A program made the position numbers and the translations under genes. A model generated the notes under the pieces. That model was given only the letters and a program-made list of their open reading frames with translations, searched no databases and was not told where the DNA came from. This document shows, piece after piece, positions 33,608 to 41,517 of a DNA stretch of 48,019 nt. Numbering within the stretch: position 1 is the stretch's first letter; each line of letters starts with the position of its first letter. Location of the stretch: positions 1-48,019 of the forward strand of contig NZ_JARICI010000011.1 in assembly GCF_029257255.1 (NCBI RefSeq). The letters are read 5' to 3'. The DNA is from Sporosarcina sp. Its GTDB lineage: Bacteria > Bacillota > Bacilli > Bacillales_A > Planococcaceae.

Positions 33608-34342
33608 ATGTATGAATTAATGTCGGTAATCAGTACAGCAATTACTGAGCCGGTATCTGTTTTAATTGATTCATTTGGAAATCATTCTTGGATTGCCGCA
33701 TTTTTATTGGGATTGATCGGAGCCGTGGCACCTTGTCAGCTGACAGGTAATATGAGCGCGATCACTTTATATGGAAATCGATCGATTCAAAAGAAGAACA
33801 CTATAGGAGAGATTAGTTCTTTTATCGCAGGAAAAGTTGCAGTGTTTGGTTCTATCGGGCTTCTTACCTGGATTTTCGGTGAATCATTTGAGTCCGCTAT
33901 CACAGGGTATTTTCCTCTTTTCCGTAAAATGATTGGACCAATCATTATCTTCTCTGGTCTGGTGTTATTAGGTATTCTCAAGCTTCGATTACTGCAAAGA
34001 CTTACAAGATACGTTCCGAAGCCATTACAAAAAGGAAAAGTTGGTTCATTTATGCTAGGGGCAAGTTTTTCTTTAGCGTTTTGTCCTACCATGTTTGTTC
34101 TGTACTTTCTTTGGCTGATGCCTATGGTAGTTACTTCATCATACGGTTTAATTTTACCTGTCATTTTTGGAATTGCTACTTCGATACCGCTGATCCTTTT
34201 ATTTCTATTAATTTGGTTTTTTGATGGAAAGCGTTTGATTATGAAGGCGAGCATGAAGGTGGGAAGGATTGTTCAGCGAGTAGCAGGAGTTCTTCTAATT
34301 GTAATTGGTATAGCAGATACTGTGACGTATTGGGGAATTTAA
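33608..34342 (+). CDS. CcdA/DsbD-like membrane protein
   Basis: The 244-residue protein has about six membrane segments and two Cys motifs of the CcdA/DsbD type: GAVAPCQLTGNMS (about 38-50) and AFCPTMFVLYFL. Such proteins carry reducing power across the membrane for copper or haem assembly. The ATG follows GGAGTGAG. It sits between the lipoprotein and the multicopper oxidase, which suggests a role in metal loading or redox control. Confidence 0.82.
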   Translation: MYELMSVISTAITEPVSVLIDSFGNHSWIAAFLLGLIGAVAPCQLTGNMSAITLYGNRSIQKKNTIGEISSFIAGKVAVFGSIGLLTWIFGESFESAITGYFPLFRKMIGPIIIFSGLVLLGILKLRLLQRLTRYVPKPLQKGKVGSFMLGASFSLAFCPTMFVLYFLWLMPMVVTSSYGLILPVIFGIATSIPLILLFLLIWFFDGKRLIMKASMKVGRIVQRVAGVLLIVIGIADTVTYWGI

Positions 34343-34491
34343 ATTTTTGGAAAATGGCTTTGAGGGCAGCTTTAATCATGTTGTTTTGTTATCGTGCGAA
34401 ATGTTTAATAATTCTCGAAATGAAGTGCATAATTTTTTCATATTTTCTTGTTACACTAATAACGAGATACTCAAGAAGAGAGGGATTGAAA

Positions 34492-35985
34492 ATGAGAAGA
34501 ATTAAGCTACCGATACTTGCGTTGAGCCTATTCGTAATTGGCGGATGCAGTACGAATAATTCTGCTCCTGACAAAGCGGTGGAAGAATCACCTAAACATC
34601 ATATGATGGAAGGCATGGATCACTCAGACATGATGGAAGGTCATATGAGCCATGATCAAGAAGTTCGGTTAAATGATTCCACAGGAACAAATGAATTGAA
34701 ATTACCCCCAGTTCTGGAACGTAATGCGGATTCCGAAGCGCTTTATACAGTTCGTGCGCAAGAAGGCAAGACTGAAATAATTGAAGGAGCTGAATCTGAA
34801 ACGTTCGGGTACAATGGTTCTTTTTTAGGGCCCATGCTGCGTTTTGAACGAGGCGAGACTGTTAAGATCAGAACGATCAATGAATTAGATGAAGATACGA
34901 CGTTTCATTGGCATGGATTAGAGGTGCCAGGAGAAGGAGATGGCGGTCCGCATGCTGTCCTTAAGCCAGGTGAAGAAAAAGTAATTGAATTTAAAGTCGA
35001 TCAGGAAGCATCGACATTATGGTTTCATCCTCATCCAGAGGGGAAGACGGCGGAACAGGTTTATAAAGGGATGGCGGGCTTGATCTATATTGAAGATCAG
35101 AATTCTACAGATTTGAGATTGCCGGATGAGTACGGACAAAACGATATCCCTTTGATATTTCAAGACCGGTCGTTTGATGATGCAAACCAGTTAAATTACA
35201 GCACAGCCAGGAATGATGACGGAACAATCGGAGATACTCTCTTAATTAATGGGACGGTAAATCCGAAGCTGACAGTAAAGAAGGAAAAAATACGTCTTCG
35301 TCTTTTGAACGGATCTAACGCAAGGAATTACAAATTTAAATTGAACACAGGGGACTCTTTTGTTCAAGTAGCAACAGATGGCGGCTTTTTGAATGCACCA
35401 GTTTCACTGACAGAAGTTACGCTTACTCCTTCAGAGAGAGCGGAAATAATAATTGATTTTTCAAAGCTGAATACAGAAAATGATTTTGAATTAGTGGATG
35501 ATGAGGGCAGTGTTCTGTTACCTTTCGTGTTTTCTGGAGAAGTTGAGGCAGATACAGAGGTTCCTGAAAGCATGAATCAGTTTGCGCTTACAGAAGAAGA
35601 AAAAGCTTTACCTGTCACTAAAAAAATAGAGCTTTTTGGTATGATGGATATGGTTACGATAAATGGAAAGAAATTTAATCCGGATCGAATTGATCTCACG
35701 CAAAAGCAAGGAGTTACGGAAGTGTGGGAGATTTATAATAAACCTGACATGATGGGAGGCATGATTCACCCATTCCATATTCACGGTACACAATTTAAAA
35801 TCATATCCAGGAATGGAGAAGCCCCTCCAGAAAATGAGCTTGGATGGAAGGACAGTATTTCAGTAGCACCAGATGAGAAAGTAAAAATCGCCATACAATT
35901 TAAACATAAAGGTGTGTACATGTATCACTGTCATATTCTTGAGCACGAAGATAATGGTATGATGGGACAGATTAAAGTGGAATAA
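34492..35985 (+). CDS. Multicopper oxidase lipoprotein
   Basis: The 497-residue enzyme oxidises Cu(I) or phenolic substrates. It has a lipobox GGC (Cys19), a His/Met-rich stretch at about 36-54 (HHMMEGMDHSDMMEGHM), and all four copper motifs: FHWHGL (about 138), WFHPHPEG (about 178), HPFHIHG and YHCHILEHEDNGMM near the C-terminus. The ATG follows GAGAGGG; a longer frame to 34330 overlaps the previous gene. Its place after the CcdA-like gene supports copper detoxification. Confidence 0.93.
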   Translation: MRRIKLPILALSLFVIGGCSTNNSAPDKAVEESPKHHMMEGMDHSDMMEGHMSHDQEVRLNDSTGTNELKLPPVLERNADSEALYTVRAQEGKTEIIEGAESETFGYNGSFLGPMLRFERGETVKIRTINELDEDTTFHWHGLEVPGEGDGGPHAVLKPGEEKVIEFKVDQEASTLWFHPHPEGKTAEQVYKGMAGLIYIEDQNSTDLRLPDEYGQNDIPLIFQDRSFDDANQLNYSTARNDDGTIGDTLLINGTVNPKLTVKKEKIRLRLLNGSNARNYKFKLNTGDSFVQVATDGGFLNAPVSLTEVTLTPSERAEIIIDFSKLNTENDFELVDDEGSVLLPFVFSGEVEADTEVPESMNQFALTEEEKALPVTKKIELFGMMDMVTINGKKFNPDRIDLTQKQGVTEVWEIYNKPDMMGGMIHPFHIHGTQFKIISRNGEAPPENELGWKDSISVAPDEKVKIAIQFKHKGVYMYHCHILEHEDNGMMGQIKVE

Positions 35986-36011
35986 GCTTTGCAGTACTTG
36001 TTGCAAAACGA

Positions 36012-36043
36012 ACAGCTAATGGGCGATAAAGCACATTAGCTGT
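36012..36043. repeat. 10-bp inverted repeat after the multicopper oxidase gene
   Basis: ACAGCTAATG pairs with CATTAGCTGT. There is no T-run, so it is a hairpin rather than a proven terminator. It overlaps the left edge of the truncated DUF305 gene. Confidence 0.5.
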
Positions 36044-36295
36044 ATTCTAGGCGCAAGTGTACTCGTTTTTGCATTATCTCTATTTTTAGTGCGCAGTCAG
36101 ACAACTGTAGATGAGACCTCTTGGATGAAAGCGATGATTCCTCATCATTCTATTGCTATATTGACGAGTGAGCGAGCAAATATTACGGATCCCCGTGTCA
36201 GAGATCTGGCAGATGGAATTATTGAGGCGCAGAAAAGAGAAATTAAAGAGATGAAACAGCTAATTAAGGATTTGGAGAGGGAAGATGAAAAATAA
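36022..36295 (+). pseudogene. 5'-truncated DUF305 gene
   Basis: An open frame gives a membrane segment (ILGASVLVFALSLFLVRSQ) and then the DUF305 domain (MKAMIPHHSIAILTSERANI and EAQKREIKEMKQLI). Full-length bacterial relatives have two more N-terminal membrane segments; here the frame meets a stop at about 36017 and no ATG precedes the segment. A GTG at 36089 could start a 68-residue protein but lacks a site. DUF305 genes commonly travel with copper genes, as here. Confidence 0.72.
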
Positions 36296-36308
36296 GTCGT
36301 ATTCTAGT

Positions 36309-36338
36309 AAAAGGCCATTCTTTGCGAATGGCCTTTTC
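36309..36338. terminator. Terminator between the DUF305 fragment and the PKS operon
   Basis: AAAAGGCCATTC (36309-36320) and GAATGGCCTTTT (36326-36337) form a perfect 12-bp stem with a TTTGC loop. A and T runs on both sides let it act in both directions. Confidence 0.9.
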
Positions 36339-36340
36339 GT

Positions 36341-36871
36341 TTACCGAAACACCTCATTATAATTCGTAAGTTCCCGCAAAGCCTTTTCCTCTGCAGGAAT
36401 CCTGACTGACAACATCCATATATTCAAAATGCAGAATAGGCCTGCAGTGAAATAGGCGCTGAACATAAGGGGGAGTACAAGCAGCTCTGTTGTCACAATG
36501 ACGTAGTTTGGGTGACGGATCCATTTGTAAGGTCCCTTTTTCTGAACGTCTGCACCCGGCAAGATCAGAATTTTTGTGTTCCAGAACCTTCCCAGCGATG
36601 AAAGACACCAAACACGCAGTACTTGCATCACAAGAAAGATTGCTAGAAGGACACTCCATAAAGCAGGAAGATACCGATTGAAAAACAGTACTTCCGTAAG
36701 TAGTGAAACAAAAAACGCAGTGTGCATCAGGACCATCCATTTATAATGTGAAGCGCCGACCTCAATTGCGCCCTGACTGCGTATCCAATTTTCATTGCGC
36801 TGCGCGATGACGAGTTCAACCAATCGTTGAATGACAACGATTGTGAAAACAAACAGAAATAAACTGTTCAT
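36341..36871 (-). CDS. bpsB: Isoprenylcysteine methyltransferase-like protein (BpsB/YpbQ type)
   Basis: The 176-residue membrane protein has five hydrophobic segments and the methyltransferase block KKGPYKWIRHPNYVIV. In B. subtilis its homologue (YpbQ/BpsB) O-methylates alkylpyrones made by the type III PKS BpsA. The ATG lies 1 nt after the PKS stop, so the two are coupled. It ends at EKALRELTNYNEVFR. Confidence 0.86.
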   Translation of the reverse strand: MNSLFLFVFTIVVIQRLVELVIAQRNENWIRSQGAIEVGASHYKWMVLMHTAFFVSLLTEVLFFNRYLPALWSVLLAIFLVMQVLRVWCLSSLGRFWNTKILILPGADVQKKGPYKWIRHPNYVIVTTELLVLPLMFSAYFTAGLFCILNIWMLSVRIPAEEKALRELTNYNEVFR

Positions 36872-36872
36872 C

Positions 36873-37952
36873 TCACTGCCACTCCAGCAGTAGAAGTTCC
36901 CCGCAGAATCCCGGACCAAGTGCCGCCATTAAACCGTATTCACCCGCAGCCGGCTGCTGATCAATAAATTCTTTCAGCACAAACAAAATGGTTGGGGAAG
37001 ACATATTGCCGTGGTGCTGCAGCACTTTTTTCGAGACGGCGGTTTGATTTTCTTCCATCGTAAGTGCCTTTTCGTATGCCTGCAGCACTTTTTTGCCACC
37101 CGGATGGGCAACAAAATGATCCATATCAGACATCGTTAGTTCCTGTTCTTTGACAAACTGATGCACAAATGGCCCAAGCCAATTTGTGATGACTGTCGGG
37201 ATGCTTTTGGAAAATACCACGTGAAGGCCGTCATTTTTGATGTTCCAACCCATGACATCTTCTGAATCAGGCATGAAGCGTGAAGAAGTGGCACGAATTG
37301 CAGGCATGGGTCTCGTGCTTTTAATTGTTGACTGCTCTCCTGAAATAAGAGCACAGGCGACACCGTCTGAAAATAGCGATACGCCGACTAAATTACTTTT
37401 TGACACATCATTTCGCTGGAACGTCAGACTGCAAAGTTCGGCGGCTATCACGAGAACGTTTGATTCAGGATAGGCTTTACAGTAATCAAACGCACGGCTC
37501 ATACCGGCTGCGCCACCCGCACAGCCAAGTCCCCAAATGGGAATACGTTTGACATCATGACGAAACGGTAATTGATTAATAAGGCGTGCATCAATACTAG
37601 GTGTGGCAATACCACTGCTGGAAATGAAAAAAATAGCGTCAATCTCTGCCGGGTCCACAGAGCGTTCCAGCGTTGAAGTATCATTCAGGCACTGTTCGAC
37701 CGCTGTTTTGCTTAATTCTACTGTGTGTTTGATGTATAAATCGTTTTTTGTTTCAAAATCATGTGTTCCCGCATACCATTCAATTGGCATGCATACTTGC
37801 CGGGTCTCGATTTCGCCGTTTCGGAATACTTTTAACAGGCGGTCGATATCTTTGAATGAATCCGAAAATAAGGAACGCGCGAAAGACATGGCGTCTACCT
37901 GTTTGATCTCAACAGGCGGACTGACTGTACTGACAGAATGAATAGTTGGCAT
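36873..37952 (-). CDS. bpsA: Type III polyketide synthase (BpsA-like, chalcone synthase fold)
   Basis: The 359-residue enzyme has the nucleophile Cys144 in WGLGCAGGAAG, the His of DHFVAHPGG and the Asn of HHGNMSSP, the Cys-His-Asn triad of type III PKSs, and the PGFCGELLLL C-terminus. In B. subtilis it makes alkylpyrones from long-chain acyl-CoA and malonyl-CoA. The ATG at 37952 follows GGAGG by 7 nt. It is first of a two-gene operon with bpsB. Confidence 0.92.
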   Translation of the reverse strand: MPTIHSVSTVSPPVEIKQVDAMSFARSLFSDSFKDIDRLLKVFRNGEIETRQVCMPIEWYAGTHDFETKNDLYIKHTVELSKTAVEQCLNDTSTLERSVDPAEIDAIFFISSSGIATPSIDARLINQLPFRHDVKRIPIWGLGCAGGAAGMSRAFDYCKAYPESNVLVIAAELCSLTFQRNDVSKSNLVGVSLFSDGVACALISGEQSTIKSTRPMPAIRATSSRFMPDSEDVMGWNIKNDGLHVVFSKSIPTVITNWLGPFVHQFVKEQELTMSDMDHFVAHPGGKKVLQAYEKALTMEENQTAVSKKVLQHHGNMSSPTILFVLKEFIDQQPAAGEYGLMAALGPGFCGELLLLEWQ

Positions 37953-38044
37953 AGGCAACCTCCGTAAAAATAGTAGTGAGCTCGAGTCGTGAGTTATGCA
38001 ACGGCTTCTTGTAAACTATATGCAACAGGGAAGGAGGACTTGTC

Positions 38045-39058
38045 TTGAAGTATAAATTAAGTATACTAGATCAATCTCCTATTACATCAGGAAGCGATGC
38101 ACGTGAAGCACTTCAACAAACCGCCATCCTGGCAGAAAAAGCGGAGGGATGGGGGTATACGCGATTCTGGGTGTCGGAACATCATGATGCAGTCACGTTG
38201 GCAGGGTCATCTCCTGAAGTATTGATGGCACATTTGGCCACTGTGACTTCTACAATTCGAATCGGGTCCGGCGGAGTCATGTTACCTCACTATTCCCCTT
38301 ATAAAGTGGCAGAAAACTTTAAAGTGCTGGAAGCATTATTTCCGGGACGGATTGATGCGGGAATGGGGCGTGCGCCAGCGGGTATGCCGCGTGCTACGTA
38401 TGCGCTGAATAACGGAAAGTACCAGAACAAAGATCAATTTCCGAATCAAGTCGATGAATTGCTGATGTATCTCAATGACACATTGCCTGAAGATCATCTG
38501 TATGAAGGTTTGAAGGCTACGCCGGTTACGGAGAGCGCGCCGCCTGTGTGGATTTTAGGTACGAGTGAAGGTTCCGCCAGACTGGCAGCAGAAAAGGGAC
38601 TGCCCTATATGTTTGCTCAATTTATTAACAATGAAGGCGGTAAGAATGCAGCGAGACATTATGCGGATCGTTTTCAGCTATCGGTTTATAATTCGAAGTC
38701 CCAGCAAGGCGTGGCGGTGTTCTGTATATGTGCAGAATCAGAAGAAGAAGCAGACCGTGTAGCGTCTTCATTAGATTTGTTATTAATTAAGCAGCAGCAG
38801 GGAATGCCGGTTGACGGCACGCCGAGTCCAGAGCAGGCGGCAGCGTATTCATACAGTCAGCTAGAATGGGAACTCGTCCAACTGAACCGTGAACGGATGA
38901 TTGTCGGGACACCGGAATCTGTTCGTCAGCAGCTAGAACAGCTGGCGGAAGATTTTCAAGCGGAAGAAATTATGCTTGTTTCGATTACCTACGACTTTCA
39001 TGATAAGCTGAAGTCGTATGAACTGATTGCGAATGAAATTCTGAAAGGAGAATTGTAA
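38045..39058 (+). CDS. LLM-class flavin-dependent oxidoreductase
   Basis: The 337-residue protein has the luciferase-like fold: SEHHDAVTLAGSSPEVLMAH, IRIGSGGVMLPHYSPYKVAE and AGMGRAPAG. It belongs to the bacterial luciferase-like group (YhbW/YwcH type), reducing flavin for an unknown oxygenation. TTG start after GGAAGGAGG. The next cupin gene overlaps its stop by 1 nt, so the two form one unit. Confidence 0.87.
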   Translation: MKYKLSILDQSPITSGSDAREALQQTAILAEKAEGWGYTRFWVSEHHDAVTLAGSSPEVLMAHLATVTSTIRIGSGGVMLPHYSPYKVAENFKVLEALFPGRIDAGMGRAPAGMPRATYALNNGKYQNKDQFPNQVDELLMYLNDTLPEDHLYEGLKATPVTESAPPVWILGTSEGSARLAAEKGLPYMFAQFINNEGGKNAARHYADRFQLSVYNSKSQQGVAVFCICAESEEEADRVASSLDLLLIKQQQGMPVDGTPSPEQAAAYSYSQLEWELVQLNRERMIVGTPESVRQQLEQLAEDFQAEEIMLVSITYDFHDKLKSYELIANEILKGEL

Positions 39059-39357
39059 TGAAATTGAATGACACGAAGCTTCAATTGGCGGAGAAGGAAA
39101 AGCATGTAGGAAAGATCGCAAGTGTAGAAAATGCTGATGTGCTAAATATTCAGCTGCGCAAAGGCCAAGAAATTGCTGAGCATGATGCAGACAGAGAAGT
39201 TTTCATTATCGTCAGAAGAGGTAAAGTACGCTTTACTGTAGAGGGTGAACAAGTAGAAGTGACACCTGAGAATATTCTGCATATGGCGCCGCTAGAAAAG
39301 CACAGTCTTCATGCATTGGAAGATTCGGATGTAGTCGTAATGAAGATTCAAAAGTAA
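39058..39357 (+). CDS. Small cupin protein
   Basis: The 99-residue protein is a single cupin domain (ENADVLNIQLRKGQEIAEHD; ENILHMAPLEKHSLHALE). Only part of the usual His set is present, so a metal is possible but not certain. It starts with ATG at the stop of the flavin gene (TAATG) and ends before a terminator. Confidence 0.78.
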   Translation: MKLNDTKLQLAEKEKHVGKIASVENADVLNIQLRKGQEIAEHDADREVFIIVRRGKVRFTVEGEQVEVTPENILHMAPLEKHSLHALEDSDVVVMKIQK

Positions 39358-39398
39358 GTAACGGCTTTTGCTGTGAATACAGATTGAGTAAATTACAG

Positions 39399-39429
39399 GC
39401 CAATTGCGTATAGTCGTGATTGGCTTTTT
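39399..39429 (+). terminator. Terminator after the cupin gene
   Basis: GCCAAT (39399-39404) pairs with ATTGGC (39419-39424), followed by TTTTT. Confidence 0.72.
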
Positions 39430-39614
39430 GTATGGAAGAAATTCAGAGTTATATATGATGAATTTAGTTTTTAGCATAGCAGCAAATTAGCTTACGTCAA
39501 CGTGCCTAAGGAAGAAGCAAATTATTTTACTCATCTAATATTGAAAGTAAAATTAAAGGAATAACGCTGTGAAAATAGAATAAGTAGTTCATGTACTTAT
39601 AAGGGGGCTAATAA

Positions 39615-40148
39615 ATGTTTCCACAACTTGAAACGGACAGACTGCGTTTGAGAAAAATACAGTTGGATGATGCTGAACAAATCTATGCTTATTTTTCAAA
39701 AGACGAAGTAAATCAGTATTATGGTCAAGATGCATTTACTAGTGTAAAGCAGGCAGAAGATTTGATTGGGATTTTTGCGGCGAGCTATGAAGAAAAGAAA
39801 GGGATTCGCTGGGGAATAGAATCCAAAGAGACAAATGAATTGATTGGAACGATTGGCTTCCATCAGATGTCATCGAGACATAGACGGGCAGAAATCGGCT
39901 ATGAGCTTCATCCTCAATATTGGGGGAAAGGATATGCTTCTGAAGCAGTAAGTGCAGCGGCTTCCTATGGATTTGATGTTATGGAATTGACGAGGATAGC
40001 TGCGGTCGTATTCCTGAAAAATGATGCTTCGAATCATTTATTAATGAAATTAGGATTTGAAAGGGAAGGGATCTTGCGGAATTATATGTATCAGAATGGG
40101 CAGGCTCACGATACGTATATCTATTCTCTCTTGAAGGAAGGCCAATGA
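39615..40148 (+). CDS. GNAT N-acetyltransferase, RimJ/RimL type
   Basis: The 177-residue enzyme has ETDRLRLRKIQLDD (start of the family), EIGYELHPQYWGKGYASEA (acetyl-CoA loop) and NHLLMKLGFEREGILRNYM. It likely acetylates the N-terminus of a protein or a small amine. The ATG follows AAGGGGG. The next small membrane gene overlaps by 4 nt. Confidence 0.88.
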   Translation: MFPQLETDRLRLRKIQLDDAEQIYAYFSKDEVNQYYGQDAFTSVKQAEDLIGIFAASYEEKKGIRWGIESKETNELIGTIGFHQMSSRHRRAEIGYELHPQYWGKGYASEAVSAAASYGFDVMELTRIAAVVFLKNDASNHLLMKLGFEREGILRNYMYQNGQAHDTYIYSLLKEGQ

Positions 40149-40399
40149 AAAAGACTGCAATCATAATCCTCAATATACTTACGGGTTGTTTTACTGTTTT
40201 AAATAGCTTAGTCGCTTATGGGATCAGTGGGATAGGAGAAGGATCGACAAACAAACTGATCTTTCTCATTTGGATAGCAGTCTGGGCGTTTGGCTTTGTT
40301 CTGCAGTTTAACGAAAGAACAAAAATGATAGGATTAGTGATCACTTTCGTCCCTGTCGTCTACTTTGTCTATATTTATATTGCTGCCTTTATGATGTAG
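40145..40399 (+). CDS. Small membrane protein, unknown
   Basis: The 84-residue protein has three membrane segments (about 3-27, 38-56, 62-82). It starts inside the acetyltransferase stop (ATGA) and so is translationally coupled. No recognised family. Confidence 0.7.
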   Translation: MKKTAIIILNILTGCFTVLNSLVAYGISGIGEGSTNKLIFLIWIAVWAFGFVLQFNERTKMIGLVITFVPVVYFVYIYIAAFMM

Positions 40400-40401
40400 C
40401 G

Positions 40402-40426
40402 CGTGCATACAAGACCTGTATGCACG
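40402..40426. terminator. Hairpin between converging genes
   Basis: CGTGCATAC (40402-40410) and GTATGCACG (40418-40426) form a perfect 9-bp stem; the tail (AAATTATT) is only partly T. It lies between the small membrane gene and yaiI. Confidence 0.6.
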
Positions 40427-40432
40427 AAATTA

Positions 40433-40870
40433 TTAAAGTGTGCTGCACAGCTTTCGCAGACTTTCAATAAATCCTTCCGATTGCTCAGCCGTGCGTTTCT
40501 TCGGACCGCGCAAACGACCACCAGCACGCCGGATCTTCTGTGCCTGGTGTCTTGCATAAAGTAATTGGTCGATATTATCATTCGTATACCATCTGCCGTT
40601 TTGGTCGATTGGCAGGCCTTGTTTTGCTAATGCCATTGCTGCTAGTCCATAATCCTGCGTTACGACAATATCCCCTTTTTTAATTCGGTTCACAAGTACA
40701 AAATCTACTGCATCAGCGCCTTTAGATACGGTAATTGTCTCTGCACCGTCCCGATGCATTTCATGCGCTGTATCGCAGATCAGTACGCATGGCATTTCGA
40801 ATTCATTTGCAATCGCAATGGTTTCGTTAATAACTGGACAGCCGTCAGCGTCCACTAAAATTGTCGTCAC
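40433..40870 (-). CDS. YaiI/YqxD family protein (UPF0178, DUF188)
   Basis: The 145-residue protein has VDADGCPVI, TVSKGADAVDFVLVNRIKKGDIVVTQDYGLA and RRAGGRLRGPKKRT, the fixed pattern of this PIN-like family with Asp-rich putative metal site. Function unknown. The start is GTG after AGAGGAGACG. Confidence 0.9.
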   Translation of the reverse strand: MTTILVDADGCPVINETIAIANEFEMPCVLICDTAHEMHRDGAETITVSKGADAVDFVLVNRIKKGDIVVTQDYGLAAMALAKQGLPIDQNGRWYTNDNIDQLLYARHQAQKIRRAGGRLRGPKKRTAEQSEGFIESLRKLCSTL

Positions 40871-40958
40871 GATTTCGTCTCCTCTCCATTCATCTTAGTA
40901 GGTTTAGTATAGCAAATTTCGGGTATGGTAAGTGAAAACAGGAGACTGAGGTGACATA

Positions 40959-41195
40959 ATGGCTGATTTACCGAAAAACGACAGGACGACTGCCGAACAG
41001 CGTGAGCAATATGGTCGTGCAGTCGATGCGCGAAATGCTGCAATGGAAAATACCGAAGTACCGGCTGAAACAAGAGCACTGGCTGAGCATGAAATTCCAC
41101 CGCCTTTAACAGAAGAGGAAATCAGAGCGAAAGTCGGCGACCAGAACTATGAAAATGCGAATGATGACAATGCACCGACTTCTATTAACAGCTAA
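40959..41195 (+). CDS. Small hydrophilic protein, unknown
   Basis: The 78-residue protein is charged and predicted largely disordered (many Glu, Asn, Ala; ends NANDDNAPTSINS). ATG follows GAGGTGAC. It is monocistronic and followed by a weak terminator. I do not recognise it. Confidence 0.65.
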   Translation: MADLPKNDRTTAEQREQYGRAVDARNAAMENTEVPAETRALAEHEIPPPLTEEEIRAKVGDQNYENANDDNAPTSINS

Positions 41196-41217
41196 TGAAA
41201 CGAATAATGTAGTCACG

Positions 41218-41243
41218 AGGAGCATCCTGGATGTTCCTTTTTT
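41218..41243 (+). terminator. Terminator after the small hydrophilic gene
   Basis: AGGAGCAT pairs with ATGTTCCT (one G-U) around CCTGG, followed by T's. Confidence 0.7.
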
Positions 41244-41317
41244 GTGCTGAAAATGAAACTATTTTTAATTTGATTCCGTATAAATAGTATAATAAGAAAA
41301 TAATGGAGTGAATGATC

Positions 41318-41473
41318 ATGAATGAAGGGTATTTTGTAGGGTGGGGAACTTTGGCTTTGATCAATGCGGTCTTGGCACAGGGAAAGAATCGAAGTGGACT
41401 GAACTGGTTCTTGATATCTTTATTGCTTGGCCCAATCGCAACGCTAATTTTAGCACTCTTCGATAAAAAGTGA
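41318..41473 (+). CDS. Small membrane protein (51 aa)
   Basis: The frame MNEGYFVGWGTLALINAVLA continues to WFLISLLLGPIATLILALFDKK and ends at TGA. It has two hydrophobic segments and a basic middle (QGKNRSG). ATG follows GGAGTG by 8 nt, and a TATAAT (41288-41293) lies upstream. It resembles small PLDc_N/immunity-like membrane proteins only in layout; no family is claimed. It ends 45 nt before the aminopeptidase gene. Confidence 0.72.
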   Translation: MNEGYFVGWGTLALINAVLAQGKNRSGLNWFLISLLLGPIATLILALFDKK

Positions 41474-41517
41474 TAAACTATTTAGGAAACCGAAATAGTG
41501 AGGGGAGCAACTAACAC

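Noticed and set aside
39480..39562. A short open stretch (AYVNVPKEEANYFTHLIL)
   Set aside because: It looks protein-like but has no start codon and is too short to assign; it may be a relic.
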